Below, in pieces: positions 53,942 to 63,635 of a stretch of DNA of 64,000 nucleotides. Position 1 is the first letter of the stretch. Every line of letters begins with the position of its first letter. The translations under genes and the position numbers were made by a program. A model generated the notes under the pieces. That model ran no database searches, was not told the DNA's origin, and saw nothing but the letters and a program-made list of their open reading frames with translations. The DNA lies in the NCBI RefSeq assembly GCF_001439665.1, contig NZ_LMAK01000019.1, positions 62,001-126,000 on the forward strand, given 5' to 3'. This DNA comes from Formosa algae. GTDB lineage: Bacteria > Bacteroidota > Bacteroidia > Flavobacteriales > Flavobacteriaceae.

Positions 53942-56935
53942 ATGAAATTTAAATTAATTAGTGCTAGACCTCTTATGGGGAAAGGTATCTTAAACTGTAT
54001 TATGCGAATATTTATATTCTTGTTTTGCGCTACTATGTTTAGTTCTAACCATGTACGCTCTCAAAATGCTGAAATTAATATTAATGAAGATAAAATAGTG
54101 ACTGTTGATGAAGTTTTTAATCTAATTAAAACGCAATCAAGTGATTATATGTTTATATATCCTCAGAATTTATTTGAGTCTTTCCCTAAAATTCAATTAA
54201 AAAAAGGGATTATTAAAGTAGATAAGCTTCTAGCTTTGGCACTGTCTGGTGGGAATATTGATATGACTATAACCGATAATAATATCATTATTATAAAGGA
54301 AAAAGAAGCTGTTAAAAGTCGGATATCGGCACGGCAAAGAAACAGTCAAAAAATTGAAATAAGAGGCCAAGTTTTAGATGTTAATCAGCATCCCTTATCC
54401 GATGTTAATGTTATTATCGCAGATTTAAATATTGGAACATTTACAAATATAGATGGAGAGTTCTCTATGGAATTGCCTCACGAAAATTTTAAAATTGATT
54501 TTAGTCTTATTGGTTTTAAAGCAGAGCGTATAGATGTGTCTACATTACCAGATGTATCTCATATAATAGTTACTTTAAAAGAAGACTTATTGAGTTTAGA
54601 TGCTGTTGTAGTAACGGCAAAAAAGACAGAGAGTAGGGAAGGGACATCAACATACAAAATAGAAAGTCAGGCGATAAAACAAGTTCAGGCTATGAATTTA
54701 TCTGATGTGTTAAGTCTGCTTCCAGGAAACAAAACAGAGCAAGTTAATTTAACATCTGCAAAGCAAGCCAATATTAGAAGTGCAGTTACGTCTGATGTGA
54801 ATTCTTTTGGTACCGCCATAATTATAGATGGAACCGCAATTAGTACCGATGCGAATATGCAAACTAAAAATTCATCGACTTTAGATGGCGGAAATGCTGT
54901 GGTTGCGGGAGGTGTAGATTTAAGAAGTATAACTCTAGCCAATGTGGAATCTGTAGAAGTTATAGCAGGTGTCGCTTCACCTAAATACGGAAATTTATCA
55001 TCTGGAGGTGTTTTAGTCAAAAGTAAAGTGGGGAAGTCTCCTTATATTGTTTCTGCCAATATTTCGTCTACAAATTATCAAACCTCAATAGCTAAAGGCT
55101 ATGAGTTAAATGATTTTGGAGTGTTAAATTCAGATTTTTCATTTGCATATTCTTCAGGCTCACCTACCGAACGTAAGTTGTTTTATAAAAGTTTTAATTT
55201 AGGTTTACGCTGGAAACTTCCTGTTTTTGAAAATTTAGACTGGAATCATTTTACAGCGTTAAGAATTGGGCATTCAGATGATGGAAATCGTCACGAACCA
55301 GAAGAGGTTTATAAGAATGAAGCAGATGTAAAAAGTACATCTTATCAATTAAGTTTATCTGGAGACTTTACATCTTCATTTTTAGGAAAGATTAATTATA
55401 ATGTGAGTGGGAGTCTTGTTAACCAACATTCATTCTACGATAGCTATGTGTTAGATGGCCCTTATCCAATTATTGAATCTTTAGAAAGTGGCACTTATAA
55501 CACCACTTATACGCCAAATGCTTTTAATCAGACTAGAGATATTAAAGGACAGCCAATAAATTTTAACGGGATGGTAAATGCATCTCAATACTTACATTTA
55601 GAAGATTTCGATTTCAATTTCGAAACAGGTATACAATATACATTAGATGATAATACAGGAAGTGGTCGCGTAGCTTCTGGAAATATTGCGCATACTCAGG
55701 ATATCGCAGGGAGCCGATCTGCAGCTTTCGAGAAAATTCCAGCATCTAAAACATTTTCTACCTATCATCAGACCATCATTAAACGTTATGGCGAATCTTC
55801 AAAACAGCAACTTAATTTAGGAGTGAGATATGATAATATGTTAGAGCGCTATAATTTATGGTCTCCACGTATGTCATTCTCTACCAATCATAACGATTTT
55901 ACGGCTCGAGTTGCTTGGGGTGTATCTTACAAAGCACCTGCAATGGTACAGTTATATCCTGGGAAATCGTATATAGATTATATTAATTTTCAATACTATG
56001 CAGAAGATCCAAACGAACGTTTAGCTGTGGTAACTACATATGTATATCAGCCTACAAACGATCATCTAAAACCAAATTATTCAGATTTAAAAGAAATTGG
56101 TTTTGACTGGTCTCCTAGTTTTATGAATCTGAATTTTACTTATTTTAAGAAAGATTTAAAACGCGGTATAAATACAACCTCAGAATTATTATTGTTGCCT
56201 AAATCAGTTTATGAAGTGGTTAGTGCAGAAGCCGGTGAACAGCCAATAGTACAACCAACAGGCGAAGTTTATAACATTCCGAGAACAATAAGTGTTATGA
56301 AAAATAACTACTCCGAGTCTACAAATGGAGTTGAAGTGACTTTAAGTCCGAAACGTATAAAAGCAACCAATACAGAATTTAATTTTAGATACAGCTATTT
56401 AGAAAGTGTAGTTACAGATAAAGGGTTTAGTATAGACAAATCTGCCTATGTTGTTGGAGATAATTCTGTGAGATATGGCGTATACGATAATCCATTAATT
56501 AAAGCCATTAGAAGTTTCGGAACACTAACATTAATTCAACATATACCGTCTTTACGATTTGTTTTAACCCTTTCTGCCGAATTAAATTTTAAAGAAAGTA
56601 GTGAGTATATAGGTACAAGCTTATATCCGTTTGCATATTATGATACAGACGGGAATTACATCGCAATCCCAGAAGAAAATAGAGCAGATCCTGAATATGC
56701 AGATTTAGTGAAAGACGCTAATACTTACACCACCGTAGGGACGCCTTTTTACAGCAATTTTAACTTACAAATACGTAAAGAAACAAAACAAGGCCATTCG
56801 TTTAGTTTTTACGCTAACAATGCGCCTTGGTACAATCCAACTTATGATTATTTAGGAAATCGGCAAACATTAAATAATAAATTATCTGTTGGGTTTAATG
56901 TCACAATACTAATTAATAATAAATCAAATGAATAA
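53942..56935 (+). CDS. TonB-dependent outer membrane receptor with STN signalling domain
   Basis: The 997-residue protein has, after an extended signal peptide (to about 41), an STN domain (about 45-115), a carboxypeptidase D regulatory-like domain (about 135-225, IEIRGQVLDVNQHPLSDVNV) and a plug (about 230-365, DAVVVTAKKTESREGT). A 22-strand barrel follows and ends in YDYLGNRQTLNNKLSVGFNV. The STN domain signals to FecR when substrate binds. No SusD partner follows, so glycan uptake is unlikely. The next gene encodes the DUF4876 lipoprotein with an 8-base overlap. Probable substrate: an iron- or heme-containing compound, peptide or protein, by inference. Confidence 0.9.
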   Translation: MKFKLISARPLMGKGILNCIMRIFIFLFCATMFSSNHVRSQNAEININEDKIVTVDEVFNLIKTQSSDYMFIYPQNLFESFPKIQLKKGIIKVDKLLALALSGGNIDMTITDNNIIIIKEKEAVKSRISARQRNSQKIEIRGQVLDVNQHPLSDVNVIIADLNIGTFTNIDGEFSMELPHENFKIDFSLIGFKAERIDVSTLPDVSHIIVTLKEDLLSLDAVVVTAKKTESREGTSTYKIESQAIKQVQAMNLSDVLSLLPGNKTEQVNLTSAKQANIRSAVTSDVNSFGTAIIIDGTAISTDANMQTKNSSTLDGGNAVVAGGVDLRSITLANVESVEVIAGVASPKYGNLSSGGVLVKSKVGKSPYIVSANISSTNYQTSIAKGYELNDFGVLNSDFSFAYSSGSPTERKLFYKSFNLGLRWKLPVFENLDWNHFTALRIGHSDDGNRHEPEEVYKNEADVKSTSYQLSLSGDFTSSFLGKINYNVSGSLVNQHSFYDSYVLDGPYPIIESLESGTYNTTYTPNAFNQTRDIKGQPINFNGMVNASQYLHLEDFDFNFETGIQYTLDDNTGSGRVASGNIAHTQDIAGSRSAAFEKIPASKTFSTYHQTIIKRYGESSKQQLNLGVRYDNMLERYNLWSPRMSFSTNHNDFTARVAWGVSYKAPAMVQLYPGKSYIDYINFQYYAEDPNERLAVVTTYVYQPTNDHLKPNYSDLKEIGFDWSPSFMNLNFTYFKKDLKRGINTTSELLLLPKSVYEVVSAEAGEQPIVQPTGEVYNIPRTISVMKNNYSESTNGVEVTLSPKRIKATNTEFNFRYSYLESVVTDKGFSIDKSAYVVGDNSVRYGVYDNPLIKAIRSFGTLTLIQHIPSLRFVLTLSAELNFKESSEYIGTSLYPFAYYDTDGNYIAIPEENRADPEYADLVKDANTYTTVGTPFYSNFNLQIRKETKQGHSFSFYANNAPWYNPTYDYLGNRQTLNNKLSVGFNVTILINNKSNE

Positions 56936-58181
56936 CATGAAAAACACAATTTTAAGAAGAGTAGGCATAACAAAACTGATAGCAGTTGTTTTGTTAGTAA
57001 CGGGGGTAATGGGATGTAGTGAAGATGACAGTATTGCTAATCTTGGCGATTTACAAGTGCAATTAGAATTAGCTACAGGACTTAGCGATATCTCTTTAGA
57101 AGGGGTTGAGGTTAGTGTTACAAACACGGTAGATAACGCGACTATAGAATCAATTACAGACGTAAATGGTTCTGTACTCTTTACAAATCTTTCTGTAGGA
57201 ACGTATACTGTAGTTGCAACAAATACAACAGACGATTATACGTTAAGTGGTACTGCTAACAACGTTTCTGTTTCTATTCAAGAAACTACGGTAGCGACTG
57301 TTGAGGTTAATGCTGTAAATTCTGATGGCGGTTTAGTAATCAAGGAAGTTTATTCTTCAGGATCTGGTTATATCACTTTATTTAAAGATTCATTTATAGA
57401 AATTTTTAATAATTCGGCTGAAACTTTATATGCAGATGGTATGTATATTGCCAATATATATGGAGACACAGGAATGTCTGGTGATACTGCATTATATAGC
57501 GTTTTAACAGATAGTGATTATGTATATACAGATGTTATGAGCCAAATCCCAGGAGATGGAACAGATTATCCTATAGCTTCAGGACAAAGTATTGTTATCG
57601 CGTTAAATGCCGTAAATTATAAAGAAGGAAGTACAGCTCCAGATACCCAATTAAATAATACAGATGCAACTTTAGAGCATTACTCTATAGATTGGTTAGA
57701 GGCTCAAGGGCGTGCGGGGAATTCATTTTTCGAATTAGATAATCCAGCGGTACCAAATATGACTAACATTTACATGTTTGATGAAACCAATTTTTTCAGA
57801 TTAGCAACAGCCTCTTCAAGTGTAGTTTTAATAAGTAATGAAGCTACTTTTTCAGATTCAGATATAGTAGATTACACAGAATCTGGATCTACAACGACAT
57901 ATAAATTAATGAAAATCTCTGTGGATCAGGTTATCGACGCTGTAGATATTTTAGATAATTCTGGAGCAGCAGATTTTAAACGTATACCAAGTGCTTTAGA
58001 TGGCGGGTTTACTTATGTAAATGCAGATGGCGCAATATCTTACACAGGATTAAGTTCAAGAAGAAAAATTGACGACGTTGCTTCTGATCGTTTTGGTAGA
58101 ACTATTTTAATAGACACAAACAATTCAACTGTAGATTTTGAAGCTATAGATTTCCCTGATAAATATGGTTACAACAACTAA
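56928..58181 (+). CDS. DUF4876 family lipoprotein
   Basis: The 417-residue lipoprotein has lipobox VMGC (Cys about 30) followed by SEDDS. After it comes an Ig/prealbumin-like beta domain (about 45-130, SLEGVEVSVTNTVDNATI, LPVGTYTVVATN-like pattern) and then the DUF4876 domain, which opens LVIKEVYSSGSGY and includes IEIFNNSAETLYADGMYI, similar to lamin-tail folds. In Bacteroidota this family is typically encoded after a TonB receptor and is probably its surface partner, in the way SusD pairs with SusC. The start may be ATG 56928 or ATG 56937. Confidence 0.85.
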   Translation: MNNMKNTILRRVGITKLIAVVLLVTGVMGCSEDDSIANLGDLQVQLELATGLSDISLEGVEVSVTNTVDNATIESITDVNGSVLFTNLSVGTYTVVATNTTDDYTLSGTANNVSVSIQETTVATVEVNAVNSDGGLVIKEVYSSGSGYITLFKDSFIEIFNNSAETLYADGMYIANIYGDTGMSGDTALYSVLTDSDYVYTDVMSQIPGDGTDYPIASGQSIVIALNAVNYKEGSTAPDTQLNNTDATLEHYSIDWLEAQGRAGNSFFELDNPAVPNMTNIYMFDETNFFRLATASSSVVLISNEATFSDSDIVDYTESGSTTTYKLMKISVDQVIDAVDILDNSGAADFKRIPSALDGGFTYVNADGAISYTGLSSRRKIDDVASDRFGRTILIDTNNSTVDFEAIDFPDKYGYNN

Positions 58182-59748
58182 AAAAAGAAACCGTTTAAAG
58201 ATAGAGAGAATGTGTCTTACATTCTCTTTATTTTTATCTGTGTTGCATCTTTGCGCTCAAACAATACCTAATGTAAATAGTTTATCTGCTATAGAGCGAG
58301 ACTTCCATTTTAATCTTTTTGAAGACAGGTATTTTCAAATGCCTTCATTACTCAACCAATCTAACCTTCAAAAATTTTCTTATGGCGAACTCAATTATCT
58401 CTATTCAGAAGGGGAACTGAGACATCCTCAAGATTATAAAAAGCAAAACGGGCTGTATCTAGAAACAGCTTCGTTAGCGTCTTTAAAAGATACAAACTGG
58501 ACTCTATATGGAAGTTTAGAATATTTAAATACAAGAAAAGAAGATATAGAAAACAACTTAACGTATGGTATAACAGAAAATAGTTCGCCTTACTATTTGT
58601 TTCAAGAAACTACTGGTTTATGGAATCATCAAGATTACAATTTTAAGGTAAGTGCTGCGAATGCACTGAATTCAAAATTAACTTTGGGAGCCTATTTAAA
58701 TTACGATACTAGTTTTTATTTTAGAAAAACAGATACTCGAAATGAGTTAACAGCATTAAAAGTGCAAACAAAAGTGGCTTTAAGTTATCAATACACCCCT
58801 AAACACGTATTTAGTTTAGCTTTAAGTAATGAGTTTTATAAAACAGATTCTGCATTGGGAAATAAATTTCCTGAGAATAATACGGCAACAACGGCAAATT
58901 ATTACCTAAATACCGGTTTAGGTTCTTATATAAAAAACATAGAGACGGGTTTTGAAACCAAAAGAAATATTCCTGAGTTACAATTGTTTTGGCTTACTAA
59001 ACAAGACGGTTGGGATTTATCTATAGAGAGTGCTACCGAGTATGGCGTAGAGCGTTGGAGAGACAAAAACATTGTTAACATAGAGGAGAACGATGAGCTT
59101 TCTAAATATAGTTTTGTAAAAGAACAATTACACATTTTTTATAATACATATCAGGCAGATAAATTAATGTCACTTCGCTTAAAAGCAGAATATTTAAAGG
59201 GTAGCGGAGAAGTTTGGCAAGATGCAGGGGCGTATTACTATAAGAATTTTAAAACAACAAGCTATAATGTAAAGGCAGAAGCAGACGTCTTATTTTATAA
59301 TGCGTTTTTAAATAAAGTTAGTGTAGGTGTTAACTATTATAACAAAAGTCAGTTCGACTTAAATTATGCTTACACGTATGATTTTCAATATATAGACCCT
59401 GAAATTGCTATAGGTTTAAACAAGAGCATTTCTAGTAAAACTGCTTTTTTTGCGAACTTTTCGGCCTTGTATCACTTAACACTACATGTAGAACACGATC
59501 CTTTTGCAGCGAATAATATTTACGTAGACTGGATAGGGAATAAAATGGCTTATTTTACAGAAATAGATGCCTTTAATGTGAATACGAAACTGGGTATCGA
59601 TATAAAATTGAAAGCTAAAAATAGACTAGAATGTACACTTACTACAGCATATACAAAAGCTACAGAATTACCTGTAAGTAGCGAGAGTTATTATGCTAAT
59701 AGCGACGATTATTTAAATATAACGGCAGGACTAAAACTGTATTTTTAA
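58165..59748 (+). CDS. DUF6850 family outer membrane beta-barrel protein
   Basis: The 527-residue protein has a hydrophobic signal region (about 16-32, ending LCAQ), then long alternating beta strands throughout, such as SLEYLNTRKEDIENNL and SVGVNYYNKSQFDLNYAY, and ends LNITAGLKLYF with a terminal Phe. This is a large barrel of the DUF6850 type. The start overlaps the DUF4876 gene by 17 bases; a second ATG at 58210 is possible. The tight spacing indicates that the receptor, lipoprotein and barrel act together at the outer membrane. Confidence 0.82.
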   Translation: MVTTTKKRNRLKIERMCLTFSLFLSVLHLCAQTIPNVNSLSAIERDFHFNLFEDRYFQMPSLLNQSNLQKFSYGELNYLYSEGELRHPQDYKKQNGLYLETASLASLKDTNWTLYGSLEYLNTRKEDIENNLTYGITENSSPYYLFQETTGLWNHQDYNFKVSAANALNSKLTLGAYLNYDTSFYFRKTDTRNELTALKVQTKVALSYQYTPKHVFSLALSNEFYKTDSALGNKFPENNTATTANYYLNTGLGSYIKNIETGFETKRNIPELQLFWLTKQDGWDLSIESATEYGVERWRDKNIVNIEENDELSKYSFVKEQLHIFYNTYQADKLMSLRLKAEYLKGSGEVWQDAGAYYYKNFKTTSYNVKAEADVLFYNAFLNKVSVGVNYYNKSQFDLNYAYTYDFQYIDPEIAIGLNKSISSKTAFFANFSALYHLTLHVEHDPFAANNIYVDWIGNKMAYFTEIDAFNVNTKLGIDIKLKAKNRLECTLTTAYTKATELPVSSESYYANSDDYLNITAGLKLYF

Positions 59749-59811
59749 GTCGGTTAAATGATATGTTGTTATACCTTCTTAAGGATTGTACTAGGTTTTA
59801 AAAATTAAAAA

Positions 59812-61128
59812 ATGAAACAGATTTTAAGAATAGTAATGTTTTGCATACCCATGGTAATTTGGAGTCAGAATATGGATAATGTGCATTTAGAAGAATATGA
59901 TTTAGCCAACGGATTACATGTTATTCTACATAAAGATGTAAACGAACCCAATGTAATAATTGGAACCAAATACCATGTGGGTTCTAAGAACGAAGTTGAA
60001 GATCGTACAGGATATGCGCATTTTTACGAACATCTTTTATTTCATGGAACTAAAAACATTCCGCAAGGCGAATTAGAGAATATTATTTTTAATGCGGGCG
60101 GATACTGCAATGCGTATACCAATTACGATGTGACATATTACTACCAATTACTACCTGCACATGAATTTAAATTAGGACTTTGGGTAGAATCAGAACGTAT
60201 GATGCATCCTGTAATTACCCAAGAAGGAATAGATCGTGAGCGTGAAATTGTAAAGGAAGAAAGACGTATGCGTTACGATAATAAGCCCTTAGGGAATTCG
60301 TATTTCGATCTCATGTCCGAACTATTTACCTACACCGCTTATGGCCATAATATGATTGGTTCTATGGAAGATCTAAACAAGGCTTCTAAAACAGATTTCG
60401 ATGCCTTTTTTAAACGGTTTTATGTACCAAACAATGCGTGTTTAGTTGTTTCAGGTAATATTAACATTGAAGACACTAAGAAATGGATTGACCTATATTT
60501 TAAAGATATTCCGGAAGGCAAAAAGATTAAAAGGCCTAAAAATTTTGAAAAGCCATCTAATGTAAAACAGCATACAGATAAATATATAAAAGGTCTAAAA
60601 GACGAATCCATAATTGTAGGGTATCCTATAATGTCTCAAAGCAATTCAGATGCTCCAGTAATGCAAATTATAACATCTATTTTATCTGGAAATAGTGATT
60701 ATTCTTATTTCGAAAAAAATTTAATACCAGAACAAGATACCATTATAAAACGTGTAAATGCTACTGCAGATTTTTGGGAGAACGTAGGGACTTTAAGTAT
60801 TAATGCTACTGTCGCTTCAAAAGATAGTGAACCTTATTTACTTCAAAAAATAGACTCACAATTGGAGTTGTTAAAAACAAAACCAGTGAACCCGTTGGTA
60901 TTGCAAGAAGTGAAAAAACAGTTTGTTTCTGCTTATGTTGATTACTTTTATCATGCAGAAACGTTCGCAGATAAGGTGACTAACTATTATCATTTATATA
61001 AAAACACTTCCGATATAAAAGCACTATTATCAGATTTTGAAGGTGTAACAAGTGATGATATACAACGCGTAGCTAAAACATATTTTGATAAAAATAAACG
61101 CATAGTCATTGCTTATCATCCTGAATAA
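59812..61128 (+). CDS. M16 family metalloprotease, active subunit
   Basis: The 438-residue protein has a signal peptide (ending IWSQ) and the inverted zinc motif H70-F-Y-E73-H74 (HFYEHLLFHG), with the distal Glu in the EREIVKEE stretch. The second M16 domain is non-catalytic. It works in the periplasm and should cleave peptides or small proteins inside a closed chamber. The gene starts 63 bases after the barrel gene and is followed nine bases later by a catalytically inactive M16 partner. Confidence 0.93.
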   Translation: MKQILRIVMFCIPMVIWSQNMDNVHLEEYDLANGLHVILHKDVNEPNVIIGTKYHVGSKNEVEDRTGYAHFYEHLLFHGTKNIPQGELENIIFNAGGYCNAYTNYDVTYYYQLLPAHEFKLGLWVESERMMHPVITQEGIDREREIVKEERRMRYDNKPLGNSYFDLMSELFTYTAYGHNMIGSMEDLNKASKTDFDAFFKRFYVPNNACLVVSGNINIEDTKKWIDLYFKDIPEGKKIKRPKNFEKPSNVKQHTDKYIKGLKDESIIVGYPIMSQSNSDAPVMQIITSILSGNSDYSYFEKNLIPEQDTIIKRVNATADFWENVGTLSINATVASKDSEPYLLQKIDSQLELLKTKPVNPLVLQEVKKQFVSAYVDYFYHAETFADKVTNYYHLYKNTSDIKALLSDFEGVTSDDIQRVAKTYFDKNKRIVIAYHPE

Positions 61129-61137
61129 TATAATATA

Positions 61138-62586
61138 ATGAAAAATTTACACGTATTTATTTTAATGATCTGTTTCAGTTTATCCAGCGCTGCACAAGTA
61201 GATCGATCTATGCCTCCAGAAGCGAATAATCCAGAGACATTGAACGTTGGTAAATTAATTCCAATGGTATTAAATAACGGACTTCGGGTGTATTTGGCTC
61301 CAGTTAAAGATTATCCAAAATTCACGATGTCTGTTAATATTGAATTACCAAATTATACTGAAGAAACGCGTTTGGCTGAAAAAAACATTTTAAATACAGC
61401 ATATGCAAACACGCTTTCTAAAAAATATCCGAATCAGGAGATAGATTCTATTGTTAATACATACGCGGCCATGTTAAATGCAAATATGTACGGTGGCACC
61501 ATAAAAGGGATGAAGCAAGACATTAATACGTTGTTAGATGTTTATGTAGATGCCTTATTAAACCCTATAATTACTCAAGAATATATTAGTAAAAAATACA
61601 AAGCTTCAATAGCACAGGGAAGAAAGAAAAGCGATGTATTTACACAACCTATAAAGCAATTTTCTATAGATGCTGTGGTCGATTCATTACTTTTTGGCCC
61701 TAAAATAAAACGCGAAGAAACCAAACAGACTTCAAAGCCAAATTATGAAGGCTTAACAATAGAAGATGTAGAAGATTATAAGGCCGACCGAATTGTATCT
61801 AACAATGCACTCATTGTTATTGTAGGAGATTTTTCTGAATCGGAATGTAAAACATTAATGACGCACTATTTTGGAAGATGGAAAACAGGAGCGCCGTATG
61901 TAAAAGAAAGTCCTGTAAAAACGAAAACATCAATCATTCAAAATCGAAAAATAATTGTAAAAGATGCACCCGATGCGGTACAATCTAAAATAGCTTTTAA
62001 ATGGCATTTAGGAGATGCTTATACTTATTTTGAAAACGATATTAAACTACAGGTTTTAAATAATATTTTCGGAGCAAGTCAATTATCATATCTGTATAAA
62101 AATTTAAGAGAAGATAAAGCACTTTGTTATTACATAAACTCGTCTGTAGGGAGTGCTGCAGATGGCGGTACAGGAGCTGTATATACAAGTGTGCGTAACG
62201 AACAAACGGCTTATGCTATCGAAAATATAATTCTAGAAATGCTACGATTAAGAAATGAAAAAGTAAGTGCTTCAGATTTAAAAATTGCTAAAAATAGTTT
62301 AATAGGAGAGTACACCAGATCCTTAAATCCGATAGCTCCAATTCCGTACATTACTTTTGCCATGCAAAAAGATTTATACCATTTACCAGATGATTATTTG
62401 CAAAATAAAGTAGAAAAATATTACCAAGTCACCATTGAAGATATCATGAAAATGGCGCAAAAATATATAGATCCCTTTAAATGCGTCATTACAATTACAG
62501 GAAAAGTATCCGAATTAAAAGGAACGCTCGAAAAATTTGGAGAGGTATTGTATTACGATCAAAAGGGGAATAAATTAGAGTTTTAA
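61138..62586 (+). CDS. M16 family protein, catalytically inactive partner subunit
   Basis: The 482-residue secreted protein has two M16 folds but no HxxEH motif in the first domain. The second domain has the substrate-holding Arg/Tyr pair (LREDKALCYYINSSVG). M16 enzymes such as mitochondrial processing peptidase and bacterial two-subunit forms combine one zinc-bearing and one R/Y-bearing subunit, so this protein very likely heterodimerises with the previous gene product. A signal peptide ends SSAAQ. Confidence 0.92.
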   Translation: MKNLHVFILMICFSLSSAAQVDRSMPPEANNPETLNVGKLIPMVLNNGLRVYLAPVKDYPKFTMSVNIELPNYTEETRLAEKNILNTAYANTLSKKYPNQEIDSIVNTYAAMLNANMYGGTIKGMKQDINTLLDVYVDALLNPIITQEYISKKYKASIAQGRKKSDVFTQPIKQFSIDAVVDSLLFGPKIKREETKQTSKPNYEGLTIEDVEDYKADRIVSNNALIVIVGDFSESECKTLMTHYFGRWKTGAPYVKESPVKTKTSIIQNRKIIVKDAPDAVQSKIAFKWHLGDAYTYFENDIKLQVLNNIFGASQLSYLYKNLREDKALCYYINSSVGSAADGGTGAVYTSVRNEQTAYAIENIILEMLRLRNEKVSASDLKIAKNSLIGEYTRSLNPIAPIPYITFAMQKDLYHLPDDYLQNKVEKYYQVTIEDIMKMAQKYIDPFKCVITITGKVSELKGTLEKFGEVLYYDQKGNKLEF

Positions 62587-62626
62587 AACATACCATATTT
62601 ATTTTTAAACTAAACACATAACAGAT

Positions 62627-63514
62627 ATGAAATATATTATAACATTAATAATTTTGTTAATACTATCAATAGTAAGTGCTGCAAATGCACAACATAAAGC
62701 GGCATATCAATTGTATCAAAACAATGGAGACCTTGCAAATTATGAAGATATGATTTCCGATCTAGCAGATAGTGATATGGTGTTTTTTGGAGAATATCAT
62801 TTTAATCCTATTTCGCATTGGTTGCAATTAGAAGTTAGTAAAAGCTTATTCGATATTAAAGGAACAGCATTGTTTTTGGGAGCAGAAATGTTTGAAAGTG
62901 GTAATCAATTGGTTTTAAATGAATATTTGAATGGATTCTATACCGATTCCAAAATGATTCCAGAAATGACTCAAATGTGGAGTAATTATAATACCGATTA
63001 TAAGCCTTTAGTTGAATTTGCCAAAGACAATAGTCTGCGATTTATTGCTACAAATATTCCTAGACGTTATGCGTCCATGATTAATAAGAAAGGAGTAGAG
63101 GCTTTAGATAATTTAAGTCCCGAAGCTTTAGAACTCATAGGCCCAGATTTAAAAACATTTTTCGATCCAACAGTTAAGGCTTATGCAGAAATGGCCAAAA
63201 ACATGGGTGGACACGTACCGCCAAATATGCTAAACATTCAAATGGCTCAAGCATCAAAAGATGCAACCATGGCACATTTTGCACTTAAAAATTTTAGTGA
63301 AGGCGAATTATTATTGCATTTTCAAGGGTCTTACCATTCAAACTACAGTCAGGGCATTATATGGTGGATTAATAAAATCCAACCAGGATTACATATAAAA
63401 TCCATAACTACTGTATTACAATCGGAGTGGGAAAAAATGACCACTGAAGAAAAAGCAACTATAGCCAATTATATTATTGTAGTTGCAAATACAATGACGA
63501 GTACCCAAGGTTAA
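62627..63514 (+). CDS. ChaN family (DUF399) protein, probable heme-binding
   Basis: The 295-residue protein has a signal peptide (ending AANAQ) and the ChaN pattern: VFFGEYHFNPISHWLQLEVS, LGAEMFESGNQLVLNEYL, YKPLVEFAKDNSLRFIATNI-type stretch and LLHFQGSYHSNYSQGI. Campylobacter ChaN is an iron-regulated protein whose dimer binds two heme molecules. Here it lacks the lipobox of that protein. It ends the cluster that starts with the ECF sigma factor and is 40 bases from the inactive M16 gene. It supports a heme or iron role for the cluster. Confidence 0.85.
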   Translation: MKYIITLIILLILSIVSAANAQHKAAYQLYQNNGDLANYEDMISDLADSDMVFFGEYHFNPISHWLQLEVSKSLFDIKGTALFLGAEMFESGNQLVLNEYLNGFYTDSKMIPEMTQMWSNYNTDYKPLVEFAKDNSLRFIATNIPRRYASMINKKGVEALDNLSPEALELIGPDLKTFFDPTVKAYAEMAKNMGGHVPPNMLNIQMAQASKDATMAHFALKNFSEGELLLHFQGSYHSNYSQGIIWWINKIQPGLHIKSITTVLQSEWEKMTTEEKATIANYIIVVANTMTSTQG

Positions 63515-63563
63515 TTTATATGAATGTATGGGGAGTTAAATTGAGAATCATGTAAATTATAAT

Positions 63564-63593
63564 CTGTTTTAAATTAAAAACATTTTACTTTTG
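63564..63593 (+). promoter_or_regulatory. Promoter of the HAD-family gene
   Basis: CTG (63564-63566), a 19-base spacer and TACTTTTG (63586-63593) match the flavobacterial promoter with one mismatch in the -33 element. It separates this gene from the ECF-controlled cluster. Confidence 0.5.
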
Positions 63594-63635
63594 TACCTTT
63601 AAGTATAATCAATATAACTTTTAAACCAATTTAAA

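Noticed and set aside
54685-55020. A minus-strand frame within the receptor plug domain
   Set aside because: It is a shadow of the receptor gene with no coherent protein pattern.
53942-58181. SusC/SusD-type polysaccharide utilisation pair
   Set aside because: The receptor has an STN domain but the following lipoprotein is DUF4876 and not SusD, and no glycoside hydrolase or lyase is nearby.
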